Notes under the pieces: model-generated | Seen by the model: only the letters and a program-made list of their open reading frames with translations | Database searches by the model: none | Told to the model about the DNA's origin: nothing | In this document: positions 32,838-40,765 of the stretch, piece by piece | Position numbering within the stretch: position 1 is the first letter of the stretch | How the letters are laid out: every line of letters begins with the position of its first letter | Assembly (NCBI GenBank): GCA_963769905.1 | Contig: CAVYNG010000002.1 | Span: forward strand, 1,984,001-2,048,000 | Source of the DNA: Bog-756 sp963769905 | GTDB taxonomy: Bacteria > Actinomycetota > Acidimicrobiia > Acidimicrobiales > RAAP-2 | Length of the DNA stretch: 64,000 bases | Direction of reading: 5' to 3' | Translations under genes and position numbers: made by a program

Positions 32838-34478
32838 GTGGCGGTCCCTCCGGTCGAGGCCCCTCCCGGCGAAGACCCGGCGGACCGGGCGCCCCTTTCG
32901 ACCGACACCCACCAAGTCCGTCCCCCGGACGCGGCCCGCACCCCGCTCGTCCAACGGATCGCCGCGTCGGCAGGCGTCGCCGAGCCACCTCTCCGGGGCT
33001 GGCGTCGCCTCAAGCTCGCCGGTGCCGTGGTCATGGGGCTGTGGTTCTGCGGCCTCGCGGTCTTCTCGACCGCGATCTACCACCGGGCCTTCCTCGGTGA
33101 GGACTTCGCCACCTACAACCAGGCGTGGTCCCTCATCGGGACCGGCCACCTCGATCCGTTGGACACGGTCTACGGGTTCCCCTTCGTCAAGGCCGACTTC
33201 GAGCTGATCCTCTGGCCACTCGCGCTCCTCCACCTGGTCACATCTCAGTCCGTCGTCCTTCTCTACGTGCAGGATCTCGCCGTCGCGGGCACCGGGCTGG
33301 TGGCATACCTGTGGATCGTCGAGTTCCTCGAACGCAAGGAGGTGCCCCTCCTCACCGCGACCGCGGCGGCGGTCGTGGTCCTCGTCGTCACCGTGGCCAA
33401 TCCCGGGATCTACCAGACCATCCGGTTCGACGTGCACATGGAGCCGATCGCCGCGCTCTTCCTCGTGCTGGCGGGACGTGACTTCTGGAGAGGGAGGATC
33501 CGCCGCGCATGGATCTGGAGCGCGGTGGTGTTGCTGTGTGGTTCGTTCGCCGCGATCGCGCTGTTCGGGCTCGGGCTCTCCGCGCTCCTCGCCGGCAAGC
33601 GGACCCGGCGGTCGGGGTTGTTGCTCCTCGTCGCCTCGGTCGGTTGGCTGGGTCTGATCTCGGCCCTCGGGGCCGACCGCGGCTCGGGTCTCTCCCTCTA
33701 CGCGTACCTCGCCGGCCGGACGACGCTGTCGGGACCGGGCGGGCTCGCGGTCCTGGCAGGCGGCATCCTGACCCACCCGTGGCGGGTCGCCGACCACGTG
33801 TACCAGCGGCTCGGTGCGGTCTACCAGCTCATCAAACCGGTCGGGATCGTCGGTCTCGCCTCGGCGTGGGGATTCGGGGTTCCCGTGGTCGTCCTCGCGA
33901 CCAACGCCTTGAACTCGCGCACCGACTTCCTCAACAACGCCTTCCAGAACTGCGCGGTCTTCCCATTCGTGATCGTCGGAACTGTGATGGTGCTGGTGTG
34001 GCTCGCCGAACGCGTGCATGTCGGGTGGGTGCTGTCACTCCTCGTCGCGCTCGCCGTCATCACCCAGGCCTTCACCTACGGGTTCGCCCGCTCTCCCGCG
34101 GACGTCCGCTGGGCCCTCGACCAGGTTCCACCCGGACCCGCCTCGCAGCTTCGCGCCGCGCTCGGCAAGGTCCCCCCGGGCGCCGAGGTCATCTCCACGA
34201 TCTCGGTGATGGGCCGATTCTGTGGCCGCGAGTCCTGCTATTTCTTCGACCCGGGCGGGCCCCGGCCGGTCGCAGCACGCAACGTGGTGTTCGTCTTCGC
34301 CACCGGCAACGAGACCCTCGCTACGCCGGCCGGTTCCGCCGCAGCCATCTCCTACGTGCGCGACAGTCTGCACGCGCACGTGCTCGTCGACCACCAGGGG
34401 GTCGTCGCGTTCGACTGGCACCCGCCGCCTGGAGTGCGAGAGTTCACTCTGCCGACCGGACCCAGTCCTGAGTCCTGA
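32838..34478 (+). CDS. DUF2079 membrane protein, copy 2
   Basis: Membrane protein of 546 residues and a clear paralogue of the preceding gene. Shared blocks include EDFATYNQAWSLIGTGH, PLALLHLVTSQSVVLLYVQD, NPGIYQTIRFDVHMEPI, and GLASAWGFGVPVVVLA. Around ten membrane helices precede a soluble outward C-terminus with VISTISVMGRFCGRE. The GTG start is supported by the -10 box TACACT. The head-to-tail arrangement with 72 bp between indicates a local duplication. Function is unknown; a role in glycan assembly is suggested only by neighbours. It is convergent with ppx. Confidence 0.85.
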   Translation: MAVPPVEAPPGEDPADRAPLSTDTHQVRPPDAARTPLVQRIAASAGVAEPPLRGWRRLKLAGAVVMGLWFCGLAVFSTAIYHRAFLGEDFATYNQAWSLIGTGHLDPLDTVYGFPFVKADFELILWPLALLHLVTSQSVVLLYVQDLAVAGTGLVAYLWIVEFLERKEVPLLTATAAAVVVLVVTVANPGIYQTIRFDVHMEPIAALFLVLAGRDFWRGRIRRAWIWSAVVLLCGSFAAIALFGLGLSALLAGKRTRRSGLLLLVASVGWLGLISALGADRGSGLSLYAYLAGRTTLSGPGGLAVLAGGILTHPWRVADHVYQRLGAVYQLIKPVGIVGLASAWGFGVPVVVLATNALNSRTDFLNNAFQNCAVFPFVIVGTVMVLVWLAERVHVGWVLSLLVALAVITQAFTYGFARSPADVRWALDQVPPGPASQLRAALGKVPPGAEVISTISVMGRFCGRESCYFFDPGGPRPVAARNVVFVFATGNETLATPAGSAAAISYVRDSLHAHVLVDHQGVVAFDWHPPPGVREFTLPTGPSPES

Positions 34479-34507
34479 GCGAAGCCACCTGCCGTCCACG
34501 AAAACAG

Positions 34508-35440
34508 CTAGCCGGCTGAGAGCTGGCTCGCGACGAGGCCGTCGAGGATGTCGGCCTCGGAGACCAGGCATTCGCCGAACTCGAGACGAGTCATCACCGT
34601 CGCCAGGATCATCGCCCCCGCGACGATGACGTCCTCTCGACCTGGCACCATCCCGGCCCGGTCGAGCCGTGCGGCACGGTCCTCCGAGGCGAGGGTCCGG
34701 TACCAGTTCATCACGTCGGCGACCGTCAGCACCGAGTGGTGGATCCGTTCGCGGTCGTACTCGGCGAGCCCGATCCGCAGTGCCGCGAGCGTGGTGATGG
34801 TCCCGGCGAGCCCGATCAGTCGGTGCGCCCGAAGCAGGCGAGGGTGCTGCTCGACAGCCTCGTCGAGCACCTTGCTGACCACCGACTCGGCGGCCAGCAG
34901 CTCGCTCGGACCCGGAGGGTCAGATAGGAGGTAGCGCTCGGTGACGCGCACACAGCCGATCTGCAGCGAGTCCACCTCGAGCTCGGGGTCCTCGGGTCCG
35001 CTTCCGGCGACGAGCTCGGTCGAACCGCCGCCGATGTCGAGCACCAGGAAGGGCCCCTCCCCTCTGTCGAGATCGGAGACCGCTCCTGCCAGCGAGAGCC
35101 GTCCCTCCTCGACGCCGGCCAATACCTCCACCGGGAACCCGGTCACCTCGGCCGCGGGACGGAGGAAGTCCTCGCCGTTCGAGGCGTCTCGCACCGCCGA
35201 GGTGGCAGCCACCCTGCCGCGCCGCACGCCGTAACGATCCGTCATGGTTCGAAAGTCCTCGAGGACCGCGAGGCACCGGTCCACCGCCTCCTGGGAGAGG
35301 GTGCCGTTCGAGTCGACCCCTTCGCCCAGCCGGGTGATCCGCATCTGGCGTTCGAGCGGTGCGCCGGTCGAGTCCGCGACGAGGAGGCGGGTGGAGTTCG
35401 TCCCGCAGTCGATGGCCGCCACCGCACCACCGGAGTGCAT
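34508..35440 (-). CDS. Ppx/GppA phosphatase family (exopolyphosphatase-like)
   Basis: Sugar-kinase/Hsp70-fold phosphatase of 310 residues. Phosphate 1 motif AAIDCGTNSTRLLV is at the N-terminus, and the second loop LVLDIGGGSTELV is near 130. This short form lacks the C-terminal HD-like domain of E. coli Ppx and corresponds to actinobacterial ppx proteins such as Rv1026. The enzyme would degrade polyphosphate or pppGpp. ATG 35440 has AAGGAAG just upstream. The gene closes the conserved eno-ftsB-DUF501-ppx block. Confidence 0.92.
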   Translation of the reverse strand: MHSGGAVAAIDCGTNSTRLLVADSTGAPLERQMRITRLGEGVDSNGTLSQEAVDRCLAVLEDFRTMTDRYGVRRGRVAATSAVRDASNGEDFLRPAAEVTGFPVEVLAGVEEGRLSLAGAVSDLDRGEGPFLVLDIGGGSTELVAGSGPEDPELEVDSLQIGCVRVTERYLLSDPPGPSELLAAESVVSKVLDEAVEQHPRLLRAHRLIGLAGTITTLAALRIGLAEYDRERIHHSVLTVADVMNWYRTLASEDRAARLDRAGMVPGREDVIVAGAMILATVMTRLEFGECLVSEADILDGLVASQLSAG

Positions 35441-35482
35441 GTCTTCCTTGCTACCACGGTGGACGGTCGAGTCGCACCTGGG

Positions 35483-35866
35483 TCACTGCGCGTGAAGGCC
35501 CATCTGCTGGGCAGTCCACTCCCCGACCGGATCGTCACCGCCCGCCAGCCACCACGCCAGGTGCGCATGGAGACATTTGACGCCTCGCGTGGTGCCCCCG
35601 ACTCCACCCGACGGACGGGGGCCGCGGTGGTCGGCGTCGATCAGCGCGTCCCGCTCTGCTGCGTACCGCAGATGGGCGTCCGCGAGCAGCCCGCCGTCGA
35701 CCGCCCCCTCGGCCGCACGTACGCCGCCGGACGATTCGAGGCGGCTCACCGCCTCGCGCAGAGTGGGGTCGGTGAGCCAGTAGCGGGTGGGCATCGGCGT
35801 GCCGTCGAAGAGGAAGGGCTGGTTGGCGATGACCGCAGGAACGCCGTCCTCCCCGCGCACGACCAC
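35483..35866 (-). CDS. DUF501 family protein, start unresolved
   Basis: Protein of unknown function that sits between ftsB and ppx in many actinobacteria. From GTG 35866 it has 127 residues, with FDGTPMPTRYWLTDP and GVKCLHAHLAWWLAGGDDPVG as family hallmarks. The family's N-terminal strand (TAQLGREPAGAFEV) is also encoded, at about 35867-35905, but upstream of this GTG. No ATG, GTG or TTG occurs in frame between there and the ftsB stop at 35990; only a CTG at 35983 is available. The coding region is thus probably longer than the coordinates given. Confidence 0.8.
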   Translation of the reverse strand: MVVRGEDGVPAVIANQPFLFDGTPMPTRYWLTDPTLREAVSRLESSGGVRAAEGAVDGGLLADAHLRYAAERDALIDADHRGPRPSGGVGGTTRGVKCLHAHLAWWLAGGDDPVGEWTAQQMGLHAQ

Positions 35867-35989
35867 CTCGAAGGCGCCGGCCGGCTCGCGACCGAGCTGC
35901 GCGGTGACGAGGGAGACGTCGTGCTCGGTGGGGGTCTCGCTGCCGGGTTCCGACGGGCGACGCGTCGGGTCAGCCGCGGACAGCCGGCA

Positions 35990-36775
35990 TCACTTCCAGA
36001 ATTCGAGCGTGTCGCTCACCCGCGTCCAAAAGCTCGACGGCGTCGAAGGAGGGGGGGCCGAACCGGCTGCAGGTTTCTGTTGGGGAGCCGTCGCGGCAAG
36101 GCCCGACGGAAGTCCCGGGTCGGGCGACATCGAGGGTGCGTCGGCAGGATCCACCAGGGGCTGGTTGCCCGGGTCGCCCGTCGTGCTCCCGTTCGGCGAG
36201 CTCGAACTCGCTTTGCCAGCGGGAGGGAGGATGTCGAAGAGGGTCTGGCCGGGCGGGATCAGCTGATAGTCCTCGCGTGCCAGCCGGGAGATCTCCGCAT
36301 TGGAGCTCAACTGGCGCTGCTGCTCGGCGAGCATCCGGTTCTGGTGTTCGACCTCGGTCAACTGGGCCGATGCCGCAGAGAGTTGGCGGTGCTGAGCCCA
36401 GAGGCTCGTCGCGGGAAAGCCCATGACGAGGATGACGAGGGCGACCAGCGCCGCGAGGACCACGGGCACCCGGTTCCGCCGATCACTCCCTGACCCGCGT
36501 GGCCGGCGAGCGGCGGTCGTCGAGCGGCGGCGCAGCCGCAGTCCGGACCTCTTCTGGTCGGCGGCAGGCCGTCGGCCCGATCGGGTGCCGGCCTTTCTCC
36601 TTCCGGCCACCTTTCCTTTCGCGGTCTTCGCACTCGCGGTCTTCGCACTCGCGCCCTTCGCACTCGCGCCCTTCGCACTCGCGGTCCCCTTTCGTGCGCG
36701 CGACCGACGCAACCCGAACCGGGCGGTCGACCCGCCGGTGGCCTTCCGCGACCGTGCATGGGCGCGCCGACTCAC
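35990..36775 (-). CDS. ftsB: FtsB/DivIC-like septum formation initiator protein
   Basis: Bitopic membrane protein of 261 residues for the divisome. A strongly basic N-terminal tail of about 90 residues is followed by one membrane helix (VPVVLAALVALVILVMGFPA) and a coiled coil with QLTEVEHQNRMLAEQQRQL, the FtsB/DivIC signature, then REDYQLIPPGQTLFDILP. A Pro/Ser-rich extracytoplasmic tail ends it. The basic tail contains the 5-residue repeat ASAKG/T encoded by four 15-bp DNA repeats. GTG 36775 overlaps the eno stop (GTGA). The order eno-ftsB-DUF501-ppx matches Rv1023-Rv1026. Confidence 0.85.
   Translation of the reverse strand: MSRRAHARSRKATGGSTARFGLRRSRARKGTASAKGASAKGASAKTASAKTAKGKVAGRRKAGTRSGRRPAADQKRSGLRLRRRSTTAARRPRGSGSDRRNRVPVVLAALVALVILVMGFPATSLWAQHRQLSAASAQLTEVEHQNRMLAEQQRQLSSNAEISRLAREDYQLIPPGQTLFDILPPAGKASSSSPNGSTTGDPGNQPLVDPADAPSMSPDPGLPSGLAATAPQQKPAAGSAPPPSTPSSFWTRVSDTLEFWK
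36624..36683 (-). repeat. Four 15-bp in-frame tandem repeats in ftsB
   Basis: Units of the type GTCTTCGCACTCGCG at 36624, 36639, 36654 and 36669, the last two starting CCC. They encode ASAKG or ASAKT in the cytoplasmic tail. Because the unit is a multiple of three, copy number can change without breaking the frame. Confidence 0.85.
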
Positions 36776-38061
36776 GACGTGGTGCCCCGAGCAGCGAGCG
36801 CGCCGGCCCCGGGGTAGGCCGCGGACTCGCCGAGCCACTCCTCGATCCGGAGCAGCTGGTTGTACTTCGCGACCCGGTCCGACCTCGCCGGCGCCCCGGC
36901 CTTGATCAGCCCGCAGTTCGTCGCGACTGCGAGATCCGCGATCGTGGTGTCCTCGGTCTCGCCGGAACGATGGGACATCACGCAGGCGTATCCGGAGCGG
37001 GTGGCCAATGACATGGTGTCGAGCGTCTCGGTCAGCGTCCCGATCTGGTTGACCTTGATCAGGATGGCGTTGGCGGTTCCGGACTCGATCCCTCGGCGGA
37101 GCCGCTCTTCGCTGGTGACGAAGATGTCGTCCCCGACCAGCTGGACGCTGCTTCCGAGCCGCTCGGTGAGGATCGCCCATCCGTCCCAGTCGTCCTCGGC
37201 CATCCCGTCCTCGATGGACACGATCGGGTAACGGCCGGCCAGTTCCGCCCAGTAGTCGACCATCTCGGTGGGATCGAGTGCGCGGCCCTCGCCGTCGAGC
37301 ACGTAGCGCCCGTCCTTGAAGAGCTCACTGGCGGCAGGGTCGAGCGCGATCGCCACCTCGTCGCCGGGGACCCGCCCGGCCGCCTCGATCGCCTCGACGA
37401 GGATGCGGACTGCCTCCTCGTTCGATTCGAGGTTCGGTGCGAAGCCACCCTCGTCACCAACGGCGGTGGAGAGCCCGCGCACCTTCAGCACGCCGGCGAG
37501 CGAGTGGTAGGTCTCCACACCCCAGCGCAGACCCTCGGAGAAGGAGGCGGCCCCGACCGGCATGACCATGAACTCCTGGAAGTCGACCGAGTTGTCCGCG
37601 TGCAGGCCACCGTTCAACACGTTCATCATCGGGACCGGCAGCACGTGCGCGCCTGCGCCGCCGACAGAGCGGAACAGCGGCACCCCGAGGTCGTCGGCTA
37701 CCGCCTTGGCCGTGGCCAGCGAGATCCCGAGGATGGCGTTGGCGCCGAGACGGCCTTTGTTGGGCGTCCCGTCGGCATCGTCCATCGCGAGGTCGATTGC
37801 CCGCTGGTCGAGGGCGTCCATGCCCTCGAGCACCGCCGCGAGCTCACCGTTGACGTGGGCGACGGCTTCGAGCACGCCCTTGCCGCCGAAACGCTCCTCG
37901 CCGTCGCGAAGCTCGACGGCTTCGTGGGAGCCGGTCGACGCACCCGAGGGCACGATCGCCCGCCCCACGCATCCCGAGTCCAGCACGACCTCGACCTCGA
38001 CGGTCGGGTTGCCACGCGAGTCGAGGACCTCGCGGCCGATGATCTGTTCGATGGAACTCAC
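36772..38061 (-). CDS. eno: Enolase
   Basis: Glycolytic enzyme of 429 residues that interconverts 2-phosphoglycerate and phosphoenolpyruvate with Mg2+. The N-terminus IIGREVLDSRGNPTVEVEV, the loop SGASTGSHEA, and the C-terminal SHRSGETEDTTIADLAVA are textbook. Length is normal and the frame intact. It starts at GTG 38061 with GGGAG about 11 nt upstream. Its stop overlaps the ftsB start, and it lies 92 bp after mazG. Confidence 0.98.
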   Translation of the reverse strand: MSSIEQIIGREVLDSRGNPTVEVEVVLDSGCVGRAIVPSGASTGSHEAVELRDGEERFGGKGVLEAVAHVNGELAAVLEGMDALDQRAIDLAMDDADGTPNKGRLGANAILGISLATAKAVADDLGVPLFRSVGGAGAHVLPVPMMNVLNGGLHADNSVDFQEFMVMPVGAASFSEGLRWGVETYHSLAGVLKVRGLSTAVGDEGGFAPNLESNEEAVRILVEAIEAAGRVPGDEVAIALDPAASELFKDGRYVLDGEGRALDPTEMVDYWAELAGRYPIVSIEDGMAEDDWDGWAILTERLGSSVQLVGDDIFVTSEERLRRGIESGTANAILIKVNQIGTLTETLDTMSLATRSGYACVMSHRSGETEDTTIADLAVATNCGLIKAGAPARSDRVAKYNQLLRIEEWLGESAAYPGAGALAARGTTS

Positions 38062-38153
38062 GACGCCGACACTCCCGTTTCCGGTGTGGAGAAGCTACCA
38101 CCGGCTCCCTCGCGACCTGGGCATTCTCGGCCGGTCGGGGGTGCCGGCTGGGC

Positions 38154-39602
38154 TCACCCGTACCGCTCGACCTCGGTACGGAAGCGTCGCACCCGTGAGG
38201 CGAGCGCACCCTCGGGGTCGATGCCGAGGACCCGGGCGAGGCTCACCAACGAGAAGAGGAGCTCGCCGACCCGCGCCACCTCGGTGACGCTCGGCGCCTC
38301 GACCTCCGCGGCATCGGACGCGTCGGCGCGGCGCGAATCCTCCTCGAGGGCGGCGACACCGTCGGCGACCCGGAGCGCGTCGTCGGCGATCGACGGCAGC
38401 ACCATGCCCACCGCGAGCGCCTTCCGCTGGAGCTTGGCTGCGACCGCGAGGGCGGGCAGGGTCGCGGGGATCCCCTCGGTCACGCTGGTCCGGCTCTTCT
38501 CCTCCTTCTTGATCGCCTCCCAGTCGGAGGCGAGCTCTTCGGGGGTGCGATCACCGGCTGCACCGAACACGTGGGGGTGGCGCGCGACCAACTTGTGGTT
38601 GACGGATCGCGCGACATCGGCGAGGGTGAACCTCCCTTCCTCGGCAGCCAGGTCGGCATGGAAGTAGACCTGGAAGAGCAGGTCGCCGAGCTCCTCCTCG
38701 AGGTGCTCGACCGCCGCAGCCTCCTCCTCCGGGCCCGCTTGTGACCGGTCGACGCCCGGGGCGTCGACGGCTGCGAGCGCGTCGATCGCGTCGAGCGCCT
38801 CGTGGGCCTCCTCGAGCAAGTGCCGGGCGAGCGAGGCGTGGGTCTGGGCACGGTCCCACGGGCAGCGCCGCCGGAGGATACGTACGAGCTCGTCGAGCGC
38901 GACCAGCTCGCGGGCGACCGGCGCGGCGAGCTCGGGGATCCAAAGGGCGGTGAGATGGTCCGGGGCGAAGCTCCGGTCGAGATCCTCCCAGGCGACATCG
39001 AAGACTCGCTCGTCGGCGAGCCCCAGGTGATGGAGCACGGTGACCGGCAGATCGGGGACCGACTCCACCGCGAGCTTGATCTCCGACAGAACCGCCATCG
39101 ACCAGCACTGGGCCACCAGAAGTGGCCCGCGCTCGCCCGCCGCGTCCACCGCGAACGTCTCACCGTCGACGAGGCGGACACCGGATGCGACCGGATCGAC
39201 CGCGAGACGCGCCACCGCGAGGTCCACGAACGAGACCGCCGGGTGCACCGCGACTTCGATCTCGCCCGACCGAACGGCCGGGTGCTCGGAAAGCATCACC
39301 ACGCTCCGTTCGGCGACCGAGGGGGAGCCGGGCACCGCGTAGACCACATCGCCCTTCGCGATCGCGACCGCGACGAGGTCCTCGACGATCGAGACGTACA
39401 CCTCCTCCACCCTGCCCGCCTGTTCGTAGTGGTGGTCGAAGGAGCCCGACGCGTCGAGGTCGGCGGCTGCCGGGTGGCGAGTCGTGCGCAGGAAGACCCG
39501 TCGGCCGCGGTCGAGCAGCGCGCGGGCCCCGGTCGTGATCAGCTCGGGCCCGGCCGGCCCGAGCCCGACCACGTCGATCCGCGGTCGGCCGTTCGCGGAC
39601 AT
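38154..39602 (-). CDS. mazG: MazG nucleotide pyrophosphohydrolase with N-terminal tetrapyrrole-methylase domain
   Basis: Two-domain protein of 482 residues, YabN-like. Residues 1-225 form a SAM-binding tetrapyrrole methylase-type domain (IDVVGLGPAGPELITTGA). The rest is a MazG domain: RRRCPWDRAQTHASLARHLLEEA, then EEELGDLLFQVYFHADLA with the Ex(2)E...ExxD metal ligands, then NHKLVARHPHVFG. It would hydrolyse non-canonical or excess NTPs and so limit mutation or modulate ppGpp. In Mycobacterium MazG occupies the same place between mfd and eno. The methylase part may be inactive. Confidence 0.9.
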   Translation of the reverse strand: MSANGRPRIDVVGLGPAGPELITTGARALLDRGRRVFLRTTRHPAAADLDASGSFDHHYEQAGRVEEVYVSIVEDLVAVAIAKGDVVYAVPGSPSVAERSVVMLSEHPAVRSGEIEVAVHPAVSFVDLAVARLAVDPVASGVRLVDGETFAVDAAGERGPLLVAQCWSMAVLSEIKLAVESVPDLPVTVLHHLGLADERVFDVAWEDLDRSFAPDHLTALWIPELAAPVARELVALDELVRILRRRCPWDRAQTHASLARHLLEEAHEALDAIDALAAVDAPGVDRSQAGPEEEAAAVEHLEEELGDLLFQVYFHADLAAEEGRFTLADVARSVNHKLVARHPHVFGAAGDRTPEELASDWEAIKKEEKSRTSVTEGIPATLPALAVAAKLQRKALAVGMVLPSIADDALRVADGVAALEEDSRRADASDAAEVEAPSVTEVARVGELLFSLVSLARVLGIDPEGALASRVRRFRTEVERYG

Positions 39603-39638
39603 CGTCGACGCCCGGCTACGCCTTCGAGCGGCGGGCCA

Positions 39639-40754
39639 TCAGCCGCCCCCGGCGGTGGTCCCCCCGGACGCGGAGAGCAGGTACTGAGGCGGAGGCGGCA
39701 CCGGTGCCGCCACGGTCAGCGTCTTCCACGATCCGTACTGCGGATTGACCGCGACGTCGGAGCGGTGGGCGAAGGCGAGGACCTCCGCGTTGACCCGGCT
39801 GACGTTGGACGTCGCCTGCAGTAGCTCGCGGCGGGCGAGGGTGCGTGCCGAGGACAGCGGCTCGACCTGCTGGCTGGTGACCTCGTAGACCACCCACTCG
39901 CCGGTGTTCGGGTCCTGCACGGGGGCGATGGGCGTGCCGGCGCTGACCGACTGCAGCGACAGGTCCTGCCTCACCTGTGCATCGCTGACGTCACATCCGA
40001 TCTGGCCGCCGTTTGCCGCGCTCGCCTGATCGACCGATCTCGACTTGGCAAGGGACGAGAAGCTCGCGCCGCCGTCGAGCTCGGTGACGATCTGCTGCGC
40101 CTCGGTCTGGGTGCCGGTGGCGATGAGGCTCACGCAGTCGAGGGTGAACAGTGGCTGGTTGGCTGCGTAGTAGGCGGCGATGGCCGAATCCGAGATGTTC
40201 GCCCCCTTGGCGAGGAGCCGCTCGTCGACCGCCTGGTTGCGGATCTGGTCGGCGGCGACGCCGGACGGAAGTCCGGCGAGCACCTGCGCGCCGGTCATGG
40301 TCGCGCCGCTCGCCAGCTGGCAGCTCGAGGTGGTGCCGGCCATGCTCGCCTGTTGCACCTGGGTGGCGATTCCTCCGTCGAGCGTCGACTCGAGGTCGGT
40401 CTTGGCCGTGGCGAGGTCGCCCGACGAGGGTGTGATCCCCTTGGTGGCCGCGAACTGACCGGCCAGGACGTCGGCCAGATCGCTGTCCAGCACGGCATCG
40501 GCATAGGAGATCGAATAGGTGCCGGGCCCGCCGTCTCCCTCGCCCGGTGCAGTGGCCGTCGAGTTCTCGACCTCCTCGAGACAGGCGCCCGCCGCACTGG
40601 ACTGCAGTGCACGGAGCTCGCTGTTGAGCTGGTTCACCGAGATGTTCGTGCCGTTGGCGGACGCGGCGTACGGGGCGACGTTGCACGCGGAGCTCGCCAG
40701 TCCGGCCCCGAGGACGGCGAGCAGCGTCGCAGTACCGGAGACCAGGCGCTTCAC
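39639..40754 (-). CDS. Lipoprotein with SurA/PpiC-type peptidyl-prolyl isomerase features
   Basis: Secreted lipoprotein of 371 residues. The signal ends in a lipobox LASSAC, giving a lipidated cysteine near residue 24. The N-terminal helical chaperone region ANGTNISVNQLNSELRAL is SurA-like. The later block with AQQIVTELDGGASFSSLAKSRS, GGQIGC and GEWVVYEV matches the parvulin-like isomerase fold. It would help fold exported proteins at the outer face of the membrane. GTG 40754 lies 11 bp from the mfd stop. Confidence 0.8.
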   Translation of the reverse strand: MKRLVSGTATLLAVLGAGLASSACNVAPYAASANGTNISVNQLNSELRALQSSAAGACLEEVENSTATAPGEGDGGPGTYSISYADAVLDSDLADVLAGQFAATKGITPSSGDLATAKTDLESTLDGGIATQVQQASMAGTTSSCQLASGATMTGAQVLAGLPSGVAADQIRNQAVDERLLAKGANISDSAIAAYYAANQPLFTLDCVSLIATGTQTEAQQIVTELDGGASFSSLAKSRSVDQASAANGGQIGCDVSDAQVRQDLSLQSVSAGTPIAPVQDPNTGEWVVYEVTSQQVEPLSSARTLARRELLQATSNVSRVNAEVLAFAHRSDVAVNPQYGSWKTLTVAAPVPPPPQYLLSASGGTTAGGG

Positions 40755-40765
40755 GGGCGGCGATG

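Noticed and set aside
32355..34019. A 554-codon minus-strand frame opposite the second DUF2079 gene
   Set aside because: Low-complexity Glu/Asp/Arg/His content typical of a shadow; the plus strand encodes a conserved membrane protein.
36624..36683. Possible CRISPR-like array
   Set aside because: Units are contiguous, lack spacers, are a multiple of three and encode a protein repeat.
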